DNA of 64,000 nucleotides from Luteibacter sp. OK325 (GCF_003050935.1 NZ_QAOX01000002.1:62001-126000); one strand, 5' to 3'. Shown: positions 24,248-33,065, counted from the first letter of the stretch. The notes: a model not told the origin generated them from the sequence alone. Made by a program: numbers and translations.

Positions 24248-24928
24248 TCAATCCCAGAACGCCTCGACGATGCGATCGTTAGGCCCAAGGATCAGCGTCA
24301 GCCGGTTCGGGTCCGTATCCAGTTTGCGAATACCGTCGTTCTCGCGCAGCACGCGCGTGCTCGCCGGCAGGTCCTCTTCGCGCACCGCGTCCTTGCCGCC
24401 CGCGGAGCCGCCCTTGGGGACGAAGGTCTTGCCGACGCAGTTCGAGCAATCCACCTCGCGGCCCTGCGCTTCGGCATAGCCGGGGAGCTGGCTGAGCTTC
24501 ACCGTATTGGTGGCGCTGCGCACGCGGATACCCTTGTACGGGTGTCCGGGCTCGATCACGAAGATGGCTTCCATGGGCCCGAATTTCGTCGCGCTGGAGG
24601 CGTCGTCCGGCCCGCGGGCGACGAACAGCAGGTCGAGCATGCCGTCGGCAGACGGCCCACGCGAGATGGCGACCAGTTGCGGGTCGCTCCAGTTCTCCGT
24701 GCTGCTCAGGCCGCGCACGCGAACGATGTCGAGCTCGGGCGCGTGGCTGCTGCGTATGAGTTCCACGCTGCTGACCTTGAACAGGGGTTTGATCGCATCG
24801 TCGCCGGCCTCCTGCTCGGTGGCTGGTTCCGCCGTGGACGGGGCAGGGGCTTGCTGCGCCGCCGCGCTGGCGGCGAGCCACAGCCAGCCCGCGGCGACTA
24901 CGAAAACAAGTTGAGACTTTGCAATCAT
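24248..24928 (-). CDS. Exported protein of unknown function in the RiPP cluster
   Basis: The 226-residue protein has a signal peptide (VFVVAAGWLWLAASAAA, cleavage near 25) and an Ala/Pro/Glu-rich spacer. A globular part begins near 47 and carries a CxxC pair (VDCSNCVGKTF, about 155-165). Its start overlaps the stop of the radical SAM gene (ATGA), so the two are translationally coupled. I do not recognise the family. It is not the periplasmic binding-type GrrP protein known from other Grr clusters. Possible roles are escort, processing or immunity for the modified peptide in the periplasm, all inferred from position. Confidence 0.7.
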   Translation of the reverse strand: MIAKSQLVFVVAAGWLWLAASAAAQQAPAPSTAEPATEQEAGDDAIKPLFKVSSVELIRSSHAPELDIVRVRGLSSTENWSDPQLVAISRGPSADGMLDLLFVARGPDDASSATKFGPMEAIFVIEPGHPYKGIRVRSATNTVKLSQLPGYAEAQGREVDCSNCVGKTFVPKGGSAGGKDAVREEDLPASTRVLRENDGIRKLDTDPNRLTLILGPNDRIVEAFWD

Positions 24929-26085
24929 GACGCACTCCTCACCAGCATGTCGTCGTCGAGGACTGTCTCGAGCCGGTCCAGCGCTTCGAGGATCAGGTCC
25001 GTGGGTACTTTCTGAACCAGGTCGCAGAACGAGGTCCGGGTGGTGGCGAAACTGCCGTTCTCAGTCAGCTTGTTGATCGGTGAACCGCCGCCGCACACGG
25101 CGAAGTACGCGCACTCGGCCTTGCACGCGGCCACGCCGGCCGCGATATCACGGTGCATCGCGCGCATGGCGTCGCTCTGGCGCATGGCCTGGAGCGAATC
25201 GGTGTGGATGTTGCCGACGATGAAGTCGCCGTAGTCGGCGTTCTTCAACCCCAGCAGCTCGGGAGAAAAACTCGATACGTTGCCGTGGCAGTCCACGTTG
25301 ATCATGCCGAAGGGCTGTACCTGGGAGTTCTCGCCGGCGGCCTCGTCCGGTCGCAGGATGCGCGTGAGCATGCCGTCGATCTCGCGCAGGAAACGAATGC
25401 CGGCGCTCTCGCGCGATTTCCGCCAGAACGTGCTGAGGAACGCGCGGAAGCGTGCCTCGGCGTTGCCTTCGGAGAATAGTTCGGAAACGTGGTCACCCTC
25501 GGATTCCTCGACGTTGAAGCACACGTCCGTAATGCCGACCTCCCGGTAGAACGCCAGCATCTCGTCCGGTGCCTGCAGGCCTTGCGCCGACAGCACCGAA
25601 ATCACGTGGAAAGGGATGCCTTTGTCGATCAGGCAACGGATGCCTGCGACGGTCTTGTCATAGGTGCCGCGACCCTGGCGCGTGACCCGGTTGGCATCGT
25701 GGATTTCGCGTGGGCCGTCGATGCTCACGCCGACGCCGACCTCCCAACGCCGGAAAAGCGCGCACCAGGCCGCGTCGATCAACATGCCGTTGGTCTGGAT
25801 GGCGTGGCGTACTTCGATCCCGGGTGGACACAGCGATGCGATGAGGGAGAACGCTTCCTCGTAGTATGCAACGGGCATCACCAGCGGCTCGCCGGCGTGC
25901 CAGATCACGGTAAGCCAGGGATGGGACCAGCCCGAGGCGAACACGGCGGCGAACACGGCGCGTACCGTGTCCAGCGACATCGTCGAAGTGTCGCTACGGC
26001 TGGGCAGGTAGCAATAGCGGCAGGCAATATTACAGAAGGGCGTGGGCTGCAGCACCACGGTGTCGATACACGGCGGGCTATCCAC
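24925..26085 (-). CDS. grrM: Radical SAM/SPASM peptide maturase, GrrM-like (cyclophane-forming)
   Basis: The 386-residue enzyme has the radical SAM cluster motif CNIACRYCYLP near residue 18, which binds a 4Fe-4S cluster and S-adenosylmethionine. It also carries WHAGEPLVMP and SIDGPREIHDANR, both typical of SPASM peptide maturases. The C-terminal SPASM region is rich in cysteines (DCHGNVSSFSPELLG, CKAECAYFAVCGGG and a late SFCDLV). The overall pattern and the adjacent precursor fit the GRRM system. Members of this enzyme group join an aromatic residue to the residue two positions downstream to form three-residue cyclophanes. The gene starts 6 bp after the precursor stop. Confidence 0.88.
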   Translation of the reverse strand: MDSPPCIDTVVLQPTPFCNIACRYCYLPSRSDTSTMSLDTVRAVFAAVFASGWSHPWLTVIWHAGEPLVMPVAYYEEAFSLIASLCPPGIEVRHAIQTNGMLIDAAWCALFRRWEVGVGVSIDGPREIHDANRVTRQGRGTYDKTVAGIRCLIDKGIPFHVISVLSAQGLQAPDEMLAFYREVGITDVCFNVEESEGDHVSELFSEGNAEARFRAFLSTFWRKSRESAGIRFLREIDGMLTRILRPDEAAGENSQVQPFGMINVDCHGNVSSFSPELLGLKNADYGDFIVGNIHTDSLQAMRQSDAMRAMHRDIAAGVAACKAECAYFAVCGGGSPINKLTENGSFATTRTSFCDLVQKVPTDLILEALDRLETVLDDDMLVRSAS

Positions 26086-26091
26086 CGCGGC

Positions 26092-26478
26092 TCACCAGTT
26101 GTGCCAGAAGTTATGCCAGCCGCCGTTGCCCCAGTTGTGCCAGCCATTCCCCCAGTTATGCCAACCGTTGCCCCAGTTCCTCCAGCCGCCATTTCGCCAG
26201 CCGCCGTTGCGCCAGCCGAACCCTCCGAAGTTCATCCAGGCCAGCAGCGGGTAGGCGGTGCCGCGAAGCGGACGGGTCTCCTCGGCATCCCGGGCGACGT
26301 TCTCGCGGATGGAGGCGAGGCGGTCAGCCACGTTGAGGGTCACGTCGCCGGGACTCGCGGTCGCAGGCGTGGCTGGCAGGACGGTCGCCTGCGCCGAACC
26401 CAGGATGGTGGAGGCACCGAGGATGCCTGCTGGAAGCAGCACGGCGAGGGCTCGGCGGGTACGGTTCCAGTCAGGCAT
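26092..26478 (-). CDS. grrA: GrrA-like RiPP precursor with eleven W-x-N motifs
   Basis: The 128-residue precursor has a Sec signal peptide (about 6-31, ending SAQA), a leader-like middle (about 32-80, ASPGDVTLNVADRLASIREN) and a C-terminal core. The core is almost only Trp, Asn, Gly, His and Arg. Eleven W-x-N triads occur: W81-N83, then W89, W94, W99, W102, W106, W109, W113, W116, W121 and W125, each with Asn two residues on. The chain ends at W128. The x residue is Met, Arg, Gly or His. These are the expected substrates of the adjacent GrrM-like maturase. Start chosen at 26478 because GGAG lies six bases upstream; ATGs at 26490 and 26514 are alternatives. Confidence 0.85.
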   Translation of the reverse strand: MPDWNRTRRALAVLLPAGILGASTILGSAQATVLPATPATASPGDVTLNVADRLASIRENVARDAEETRPLRGTAYPLLAWMNFGGFGWRNGGWRNGGWRNWGNGWHNWGNGWHNWGNGGWHNFWHNW

Positions 26479-26588
26479 GGCGAACTCCATGGCAGAGGTG
26501 CGGGCGTCGTACATAGTTAAGCTGTCGTGGCGGGTATGGCATGAGTAGAAGTACGTAAAACGGAAAGCCGATGCCTTGCATATAGCTG

Positions 26589-26609
26589 CATAGTCAGATA
26601 TAGTCTATG
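26589..26609. promoter_or_regulatory. Candidate MarR-type operator 1
   Basis: CATAG and CTATG arms flank TCAGATATAGT. The TCAGATAT half-site recurs in the stronger palindrome at 26701-26720. It lies between the divergent RiPP precursor and the EmrB pump gene. Confidence 0.4.
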
Positions 26610-26700
26610 TCAGGCAGTTGCGATGCAGCATGCCGGACGGACCGCCGCCTCCCGCAACGTCTTTGCGGGCAGACGACCGCGGCCTTCTTTTTGCCTACAT

Positions 26701-26720
26701 ATCTGATATGTCAGATATAT
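26701..26720. promoter_or_regulatory. Candidate MarR-type operator 2
   Basis: ATATCTGA, four bases (TATG), then TCAGATAT is a perfect 8-bp-arm palindrome 17 bp before the EmrB pump start. Its size and AT-rich character suit a MarR dimer, and a marR gene ends this operon. Autoregulation is likely. Confidence 0.6.
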
Positions 26721-26736
26721 CGAAGCTGGACGTCCC

Positions 26737-28299
26737 ATGTCGTCGTCATCCGCAGTAATCCCTCCCGCGCCACTGACCGGTGTGCGTTTCGTGCTGGGCG
26801 CCGTGGCGGTGGCCCTGGCCACCTTCATGAACGTGCTGGACTCGTCGATCGCCAACGTCGCCATTCCCACGCTGTCCGGCAGCCTGGGTGTGTCGGTCGA
26901 TGAGGGCACCTGGGTCATCACCCTGTTCGCCGCCGCCAACGCCGTGTCGATTCCGCTCACCGGCTGGCTCACCCAGCGGGTAGGGCAGGTGAAGTTGTTC
27001 GTCTTCGCGATCCTCGCGTTCACCTTCTCATCGTGGCTATGTGGCATTGCCCCGACCCTGCCCGTGCTACTTGCGGCGCGCGTCCTGCAAGGGGTGGCGG
27101 CGGGACCGCTGGTACCTCTGTCCCAGGCGCTGTTGTTAGGCACGTTTTCCAAGGAAAAGGGATCCTCAGCGCTCTCCCTGTGGGCGATGACCGCGACCGT
27201 CGGTCCGATCGCGGGCCCCGCGCTCGGTGGCTGGATTACCGACAGCTACAGCTGGTCGTGGATTTTCTACATCAACATTCCCGTGGGATTGTTCGCCGCC
27301 GGTGTGGTGTGGACGATCTACCGCGACCGCGAAACACCGTCCAAACGCGTTCCTATCGACGTCATGGGCCTGGTCTCGCTGATCGCCTGGGTGGCCTCGT
27401 TGCAGATCATGCTCGACAAGGGCAAGGACCTGGACTGGTTCAGCTCGCCGCTGATCTGCGCGCTGGGCCTGTTCGCCCTGGTGAGCTTCGTCTTCTTCGT
27501 CATCTGGGAACTCACCGAAGAACGTCCGATCGTCAACTTGCGCCTGTTCGCGGGCCGGAACTTCCTCGGCGGAACGATAGCGATCTCGGTGGCATACGGC
27601 GTCTTTTTCGCCAACCTGGTCATCCTGCCGCAGTGGATCCAGGGTTATCTCGGCTACCGTTCGGTGGATGCCGGGCTCGTCACGGCGCCCCTGGGCATCT
27701 TTGCCATCATTCTTGCGCCAGCGATGGGACGGATCATGGGCAAGGTGGACTCGCGAGTGCTCGCGACGATGGCCTTCGTCGGCTTCGCGATGGTCTTTTT
27801 CATGCGGTCGCGGTACACCACCGACGTCGACAGTTTCACGCTGGTCCTGCCGACACTTTTGCAAGGCATTCCTACGGCGCTGTTCTTCGTGCCGCTCACG
27901 GCGATCATCCTGTCCGGATTGCGCCCGGACCAGGTGCCCGCGGCTGCCGGCCTGTCAAACTTCGTACGTGTCTTTGCCGGCGCGGTGGGCACCTCGCTGC
28001 TTGCCACGGGCTGGAGTGACCGGACCATCTTCCATCACGCGCAACTGACCGAGCGTGCCAACGTCTACGATCCCGGTTTTCTCGATACGATCGCCACGTT
28101 ACGCGGCACCCTGCACGCGGATACGGACGGCGCGATGGCCTTCTTCGAGCGTGGCCTCACGGCCCAGGCGACCATGCTCGGCCTCAACGATATCTTCTGG
28201 CTGTCCGGGGTGGCCTTCATCGTCATCATCCCGCTGATCTGGGTGGCCCGGTCGACCCGTGGCGGCGGCGGGGCGGCCGCCGCGGCAGGCGGCCATTGA
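26737..28299 (+). CDS. DHA2-family (EmrB-type) MFS multidrug exporter
   Basis: The 520-residue protein has 14 predicted membrane segments and family motifs including TFMNVLDSSIANVAIPTL in helix 1 and an ARVLQGVAAGPLVPLSQALL motif. The motif-C-like WAMTATVGPIAGPALGGWI is also present. EmrB-type pumps expel drugs or organic acids using the proton gradient and normally work with an EmrA adaptor and an outer-membrane factor. No emrA gene is adjacent, so the pump may act alone or with a distant partner. A marR gene follows immediately, and MarR-like operators lie upstream. Confidence 0.9.
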   Translation: MSSSSAVIPPAPLTGVRFVLGAVAVALATFMNVLDSSIANVAIPTLSGSLGVSVDEGTWVITLFAAANAVSIPLTGWLTQRVGQVKLFVFAILAFTFSSWLCGIAPTLPVLLAARVLQGVAAGPLVPLSQALLLGTFSKEKGSSALSLWAMTATVGPIAGPALGGWITDSYSWSWIFYINIPVGLFAAGVVWTIYRDRETPSKRVPIDVMGLVSLIAWVASLQIMLDKGKDLDWFSSPLICALGLFALVSFVFFVIWELTEERPIVNLRLFAGRNFLGGTIAISVAYGVFFANLVILPQWIQGYLGYRSVDAGLVTAPLGIFAIILAPAMGRIMGKVDSRVLATMAFVGFAMVFFMRSRYTTDVDSFTLVLPTLLQGIPTALFFVPLTAIILSGLRPDQVPAAAGLSNFVRVFAGAVGTSLLATGWSDRTIFHHAQLTERANVYDPGFLDTIATLRGTLHADTDGAMAFFERGLTAQATMLGLNDIFWLSGVAFIVIIPLIWVARSTRGGGGAAAAAGGH

Positions 28300-28316
28300 T
28301 GGGCCATAATCGGGCC

Positions 28317-28754
28317 ATGGACCATTACACCCGCAAGAACTTCGTGCACACCCAGAGCATCGGCTTCCTGCTGGCCCGGGCACGTAACCTGCTCGCCTCC
28401 GATATCGACGCGGCGCTGAAGGATCTGGACATCAGCAGCCAGCAGATGGGCATCATCGTTTCGCTCAGCAAGGGCACGGCGAGCACGCCTTTCGAGCTGT
28501 CGAAGCTGCTGGGCATCGACACGGGCCTGATGACCCGCATGCTGGACAAGCTCGAGGAGAAGGGCCTGCTCGAGCGCTCCCGCGACGACAAGGACCGCCG
28601 CGTGGTGAACCTCACCCTGACCCGCGCGGGCACCCGTGTGGCCGACGCGATTCCCGATATCGTGCCGCCGGTGCTCAACGCCCATCTGAAGTCGTTCACC
28701 CGCGCCGAGTTCGAGGAACTGAGGCGCTTGCTGGGCAAGTTCCTCGGCGAGTGA
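28317..28754 (+). CDS. MarR-family transcriptional regulator
   Basis: The 145-residue winged-helix regulator has the MarR fold. Recognition-helix sequence is STPFELSKLLGIDTGLMTRM, followed by the wing SRDDKDRRVVNLTLT, where the DxRxxxxxLT pattern is diagnostic. It lies directly after the EmrB pump gene; an ATG at 28299 overlapping the pump's stop is an alternative start. It probably represses the pump operon through the palindromes upstream and is released by a small phenolic or drug-like ligand. Confidence 0.9.
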   Translation: MDHYTRKNFVHTQSIGFLLARARNLLASDIDAALKDLDISSQQMGIIVSLSKGTASTPFELSKLLGIDTGLMTRMLDKLEEKGLLERSRDDKDRRVVNLTLTRAGTRVADAIPDIVPPVLNAHLKSFTRAEFEELRRLLGKFLGE

Positions 28755-28762
28755 GCGAATGC

Positions 28763-28910
28763 GCAGGAGCCGCTTCAGCGGCGAATGCCATTGTAGGAGC
28801 CGCTTCAGCGGCGATGCCCTTGTGGGAGCCGCTTCAGCGGCGATGGGTGCTCGCGAAGAGCTTCGCCGATGAATCGGCTCCCACAACGGCAAATGAATCG
28901 GCTCCTACAA
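28763..28910. repeat. REP-like hairpin cluster of five units
   Basis: Three direct GCTTCAGC units, one inverted GATTCATC unit and one truncated inverted unit (AAATGAATCGGCTCCTACA) lie between marR and the CheB-CheR kinase. The last one contains the stop codon of the kinase gene. This is the densest cluster in the window. Confidence 0.88.
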
Positions 28911-31900
28911 CGGTGAACCGGAGCGCGAGGCCGGAAAGCGCGCCAGGGTGGCCAGCAGGATGCGCATCGATACGGGTTTGCTGATGTGCGCATCGAAGCC
29001 CGCCTTCAGCGCACGCCGTTCATCTTGAGGGCGGCCGAAGCCGGTCAGGGCGATGGCCAGGATGTCTCGCGTGGCTGGGTTGGAGCGGACCCTTTCAATA
29101 AGCTCGTGACCGTCCATTTCCGGCATGCCTATATCCGAAAGCAGGATGTCGTAGTCACCGGAGGCCAGGATCGACAAGGCCACGGTGCCCGTCATGGCGG
29201 TGGTCACGCTGGCGCCTTCCTGGCGCAGCAGTTCGGCGAAGGGCCCGAGCAATTCGTCGGCGTCATCGACCACCATGATGTGGCGGCCGACCAGCTGCGG
29301 TCTCCAGCCTGCCGTGATCATCATCGCCGCTTCGCTCTGTCGGACCGACCGGACTGGCAGGACCACGAGGAACGATGCGCCCTGGTCGGGCCCTGGCGAG
29401 GTGGCGGAGACTTCGCCGCCGTGAAGGTCGACCAGTTGCTTGACCAGTGCCAGGCCGATGCCGAGGCCGCCGGTGGCGCGATTCTTCAGCGTGGTTCCCT
29501 GTTCGAACATGTCGAACACGCGGCCGACCAGGGAAGATGAAATGCCGATGCCGTCGTCGGTTACTTCCAGGCGCACATGCTCGCCGGTGATGCTCAGGGT
29601 GGCCGAGATACGCCCGTTCGCCCGGGTGAATTTCAAGGCATTGCCGAGCAGGTTCCAGACGATCTGTTCGACGCGTATGCCGTCGGCCGTCATCATGACG
29701 TCGGTGGAGGGCAGTGCAAGGCTCAACTTTACCGACCGCCCCGCGAGCTCGTCGCGCATGCCGTCGGCCACACGCCGCAGGCAATCGGATACATTGACTT
29801 CGGTTATGTTGAGGGCGAGTTTTCCGGTATTGAGGCGGGAGAGATCGAGCAGGTCGTCGATGATCTGCGCCTGTCCTTCCACGGTTTTGCGGATCGCGTC
29901 GGCCGATCGCTGCGTCGTTGCGTCGCCGCCGACCGCGGCCGAGCGGGCGATGAGTTCCGCGTTCATCAGGATCAGGTTGAGCGGATGTTTCAACTCGTGC
30001 GACATCACGGCGAGGAATTCGTCTTTCATCAGCACGGCGCTCTGCGCCGCCTCGCGCGAGGCTTTTTCGGCGTGGAAGAGTTCCTCGCGCTCGCGCTCCC
30101 GGCGCTTCTCCTGGGTAATGTCGCGCGCGATTTTGGCGTAGCCGTGAAATCCACCCTGGTTCAGCGGGGTCGTGATGCCGCTGCAGAAGATACGCTCGCC
30201 GTCGGCGCGGATATGCCAGCGATCGTCCCTGGCGCGGCCGTGCGTTCGCGCCTGTTCCATCTCATCCTGGAACGCACCCTGCGCGCGGTCTTCCGAGGTG
30301 AAGATGAGGTTGGCATGGCGGCCGATGGCGTCACTGTCGGAATAGCGGAACGTGCGCTCGGCACCCTTGCTCCACGAGGTAATGATGCCCTCGGGGTCGG
30401 TGGTGATGATCGCGTAATCCACTGCGCTGTCCGCCACCAGTCGCATGCGTTCCTCGCTGCTTCGCGCGGCTTCTTCGGCGGCGCGGCGCCGGGTGATGTC
30501 GATGAAGGTCATCACCGCGCCTTCGATGCGGTCCTCGGCGGTGCGATACGGAAGGATGCGGGAGATGTACCAGCGGCCATCCTGGCTGCCGACCTCTCGC
30601 TCGATCGTCCGCAACGCCTGGAAAGCCAGGGACGCATCGGCGGCAAGGTCGGGGTAGACGAGGCTGTGGTTGAGGTCGAGCAGCGACCTGCCGACATCCG
30701 CGGGGATTAACCGGAACACGTCGGCGGCGCGCGGGGTGAACCGCTTGATACACATGTCGCGGTCGACGAAGACGGTGGCGATGTCCGTGGAGGCGACGAG
30801 GTTGCTGAGGTCGTCGTTGGCCTTGGCTGTTTCCTCCACCTTGAGCTTCAGCTCGTGGTTGACCGTGATGAGCTCCTCGTTGATCGACTGGAGTTCTTCC
30901 TTGCTGGTCTCCAGCTCCTCGGTGGCCGAACGGAGCTCTTCGTTGATCGACTGCAGTTCTTCGTTGGACGCCTTCAGTTCCTCGTTGGAGGACTCCGACT
31001 CCTCCACGGTAGCCTGCAACTGTTCCTTCGCACGCTTCAGTTCCTCTTCCAGCTGGAGCAGGATCGGCGTCTGTTCGTTGTCCGCGTACTCTGCCGGTGC
31101 GGCGCTGCGCGCAGGGCCCTCGTGGAAGACCACGAGATGGAAGCCACCGACCTGGTCCTGGTCGCGAACAGGCCGTACCTCGATGCTGACCGAGAGCATA
31201 CGGCCATCGCGTTCGAGGTCTACGGCCCGCGCACGTACCGAGGTGCCGTCCTGGGTGGACTGGAAGAGCGATGTGCGCAGTTCCAGCCGCAGCTCGGGAA
31301 CGATCAGGGCCGCGAGCTGGTAGGACGGCGCGCCGCCGGTGAGGCGGAGGTAGACGCCGGCACTCTGGGACATGTGCGCGACATGCCCATCGCGGTCGAC
31401 GAGGATGCTGGGTGGCACGCGGTCTTCGACTGCTTTGCGGTGGATTTCGCTCAACGAATGGTCCCGGCGGTCCTGTGCGGCCGCAGCGGCAGCCGTCGCG
31501 CCGGCGCTGAGTACAGTCGAGGGAAGGCGCGTTGGCGAGTGCAGGTAAATACCGGTACGGCCAACCGCGCTGGCGCGATAGATGCGGTTCTTCTTGTCCA
31601 CGGGCGTGAAGTACTTCGATACGACTTCGGCGGACTCCGAGCTACCCAGGAACAGGTAGCCGCCCGGGCGTAGCGCGAAATGGAACATCTCCAGGGCATG
31701 CGATTGCACATCGCGATTGAGGTAGATGAGCAGGTTCCGGCACACGATCAGATCGAGCTTCGAGAACGGAGGGTCCTGCAATACATTGTGCCTGGCGAAC
31801 AATACCTTCTCGCGCAGGCTCTTCTGCACGCGGTAGCCATCGTCCTCGCGGGTGAGGAATCGGGTGATGCGGCTGGGCGAAACATCAGCCACCACGGCGG

Positions 31901-33065
31901 ATGAGTAGAAGCCATGGCGGGCATGGGCGATGGCGTCGTCGTCGATGTCGGTGGCGAACACCTGCACCGGGACCGACTTCGGTGCGGCCGCCTCGGTCAG
32001 GAGCATCGCCAGGGAATAGGCTTCCTCGCCTGTCGCACAGCCGGCGCTCCAGGCGCGGATGCGCGTGTCTTCGGAGCTTTCCTCGAAAAGTCGTGGAATC
32101 ACTTCGAGCTCCAACGCCTCGAACGCTTCACGATCGCGGAAAAAATTGGTGACGCTGATCAACATGTCCTTCAACAGCGCGGGCCGTTCGTGCGCGTGCT
32201 CCTGCAGGAAGTCCCGATAGCCTTCGAGGGTTTGCTGGCCGTTGACCTGCATGCGTCGCTCGATGCGGCGGAGCACGGTGGCGCGCTTGTAGGCACGGAA
32301 GTCGTGGCCGGTCTTCGCGCGCAGGGTGATCATGATGTCGCGCAGGGCATCCTCGTGCTCGCGAGACCCGGCCTCCGCCGCCGCTTCGCCCATGGCAGAT
32401 GTGTCGTCGAGCGCGGCGCCAGCGGGAAAGACGATGCGCGATGCATCGCGTGCCATGGCGACGATGCGTGCGGGAAGTTCGGCGACGGGAAGAATGACGT
32501 CGACGGCGCCGGTGGCGATCGCGGAGCGCGGCATCTGGTCGTACTCGGCATCCTCGGGCTGTTGCACCAGGGTGATACCGCCGCGTTCGCGGATGCGCGC
32601 GATACCGACCGATCCATCCGATCCCGTGCCGGTCAGAATCACCGCGAAGGCCTTTTCGCGGTGCACCTCGGCCAGGGTACGGAAGAAGAAATCGATCGCG
32701 ACGTGCTTGCCGCGCGGGCGCTCCATGTCGATCAGGCGAAGGTAGCCGTCGTTCATCGACAGCGCCTTGCGTGGCGAAATCACGTAGACGTGGTTTTTCT
32801 GCAGGGGCAGCGCCTCGACCACCTGGATGACCGGCATGCTTGTGGAGCGCTGGAGAATGCGATCGGCGACGCTGTCATGCCGGGGGGACAAATGCATGAC
32901 GATAACGATGGCCATGCCCGGCTCGGCGGGCGTGGCCTCGAGGAAGCGGCTCAGCGCTGCCAGACCACCGGCTGACGCGCCGATACCCACGACCGGGAAA
33001 TCCAGCCCGCTGTGCTGCAGGGTGGGGTCGACTTCCGGGTCGGACGGTGTGGCAGGCTGGGACAT
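28905..33065 (-). CDS. CheB-CheR-PAS hybrid histidine kinase with receiver
   Basis: The 1386-residue soluble fusion carries, in order, a CheB methylesterase domain (about 20-210; catalytic S31, H58 and D150), CheR methyltransferase N and C domains (about 235-510; SAGCATGEEAYSLAM), a coiled coil of Glu/Ser/Asn heptads (about 665-750), two PAS domains (about 750-1000), HisKA with His near 1022 (MSHELKHPLN), an HATPase domain and a C-terminal receiver with Asp near 1310 (LLSDIGMPEMDG). The CheB part lacks its own receiver. Such fusions probably link methylation chemistry to two-component output and are not tied to a chemotaxis cluster here. The start was set at the ATG before MSQPATPSDP. The TAG stop lies in a REP-like unit. 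Confidence 0.92.
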   Translation of the reverse strand: MSQPATPSDPEVDPTLQHSGLDFPVVGIGASAGGLAALSRFLEATPAEPGMAIVIVMHLSPRHDSVADRILQRSTSMPVIQVVEALPLQKNHVYVISPRKALSMNDGYLRLIDMERPRGKHVAIDFFFRTLAEVHREKAFAVILTGTGSDGSVGIARIRERGGITLVQQPEDAEYDQMPRSAIATGAVDVILPVAELPARIVAMARDASRIVFPAGAALDDTSAMGEAAAEAGSREHEDALRDIMITLRAKTGHDFRAYKRATVLRRIERRMQVNGQQTLEGYRDFLQEHAHERPALLKDMLISVTNFFRDREAFEALELEVIPRLFEESSEDTRIRAWSAGCATGEEAYSLAMLLTEAAAPKSVPVQVFATDIDDDAIAHARHGFYSSAVVADVSPSRITRFLTREDDGYRVQKSLREKVLFARHNVLQDPPFSKLDLIVCRNLLIYLNRDVQSHALEMFHFALRPGGYLFLGSSESAEVVSKYFTPVDKKNRIYRASAVGRTGIYLHSPTRLPSTVLSAGATAAAAAAQDRRDHSLSEIHRKAVEDRVPPSILVDRDGHVAHMSQSAGVYLRLTGGAPSYQLAALIVPELRLELRTSLFQSTQDGTSVRARAVDLERDGRMLSVSIEVRPVRDQDQVGGFHLVVFHEGPARSAAPAEYADNEQTPILLQLEEELKRAKEQLQATVEESESSNEELKASNEELQSINEELRSATEELETSKEELQSINEELITVNHELKLKVEETAKANDDLSNLVASTDIATVFVDRDMCIKRFTPRAADVFRLIPADVGRSLLDLNHSLVYPDLAADASLAFQALRTIEREVGSQDGRWYISRILPYRTAEDRIEGAVMTFIDITRRRAAEEAARSSEERMRLVADSAVDYAIITTDPEGIITSWSKGAERTFRYSDSDAIGRHANLIFTSEDRAQGAFQDEMEQARTHGRARDDRWHIRADGERIFCSGITTPLNQGGFHGYAKIARDITQEKRREREREELFHAEKASREAAQSAVLMKDEFLAVMSHELKHPLNLILMNAELIARSAAVGGDATTQRSADAIRKTVEGQAQIIDDLLDLSRLNTGKLALNITEVNVSDCLRRVADGMRDELAGRSVKLSLALPSTDVMMTADGIRVEQIVWNLLGNALKFTRANGRISATLSITGEHVRLEVTDDGIGISSSLVGRVFDMFEQGTTLKNRATGGLGIGLALVKQLVDLHGGEVSATSPGPDQGASFLVVLPVRSVRQSEAAMMITAGWRPQLVGRHIMVVDDADELLGPFAELLRQEGASVTTAMTGTVALSILASGDYDILLSDIGMPEMDGHELIERVRSNPATRDILAIALTGFGRPQDERRALKAGFDAHISKPVSMRILLATLARFPASRSGSPL

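Noticed and set aside
25489..26520. A 343-codon + strand frame rich in Pro/Ala/Val opposite grrM and grrA
   Set aside because: The repeat-like protein is just the complement of the W-x-N repeat and of the radical SAM gene.
26651..26669. Hairpin CCCGCAA/TTGCGGG in the leader of the EmrB pump gene, considered as an attenuator
   Set aside because: The T-rich stretch lies about 15 bases away, so the structure does not fit an intrinsic terminator. Function not supported.
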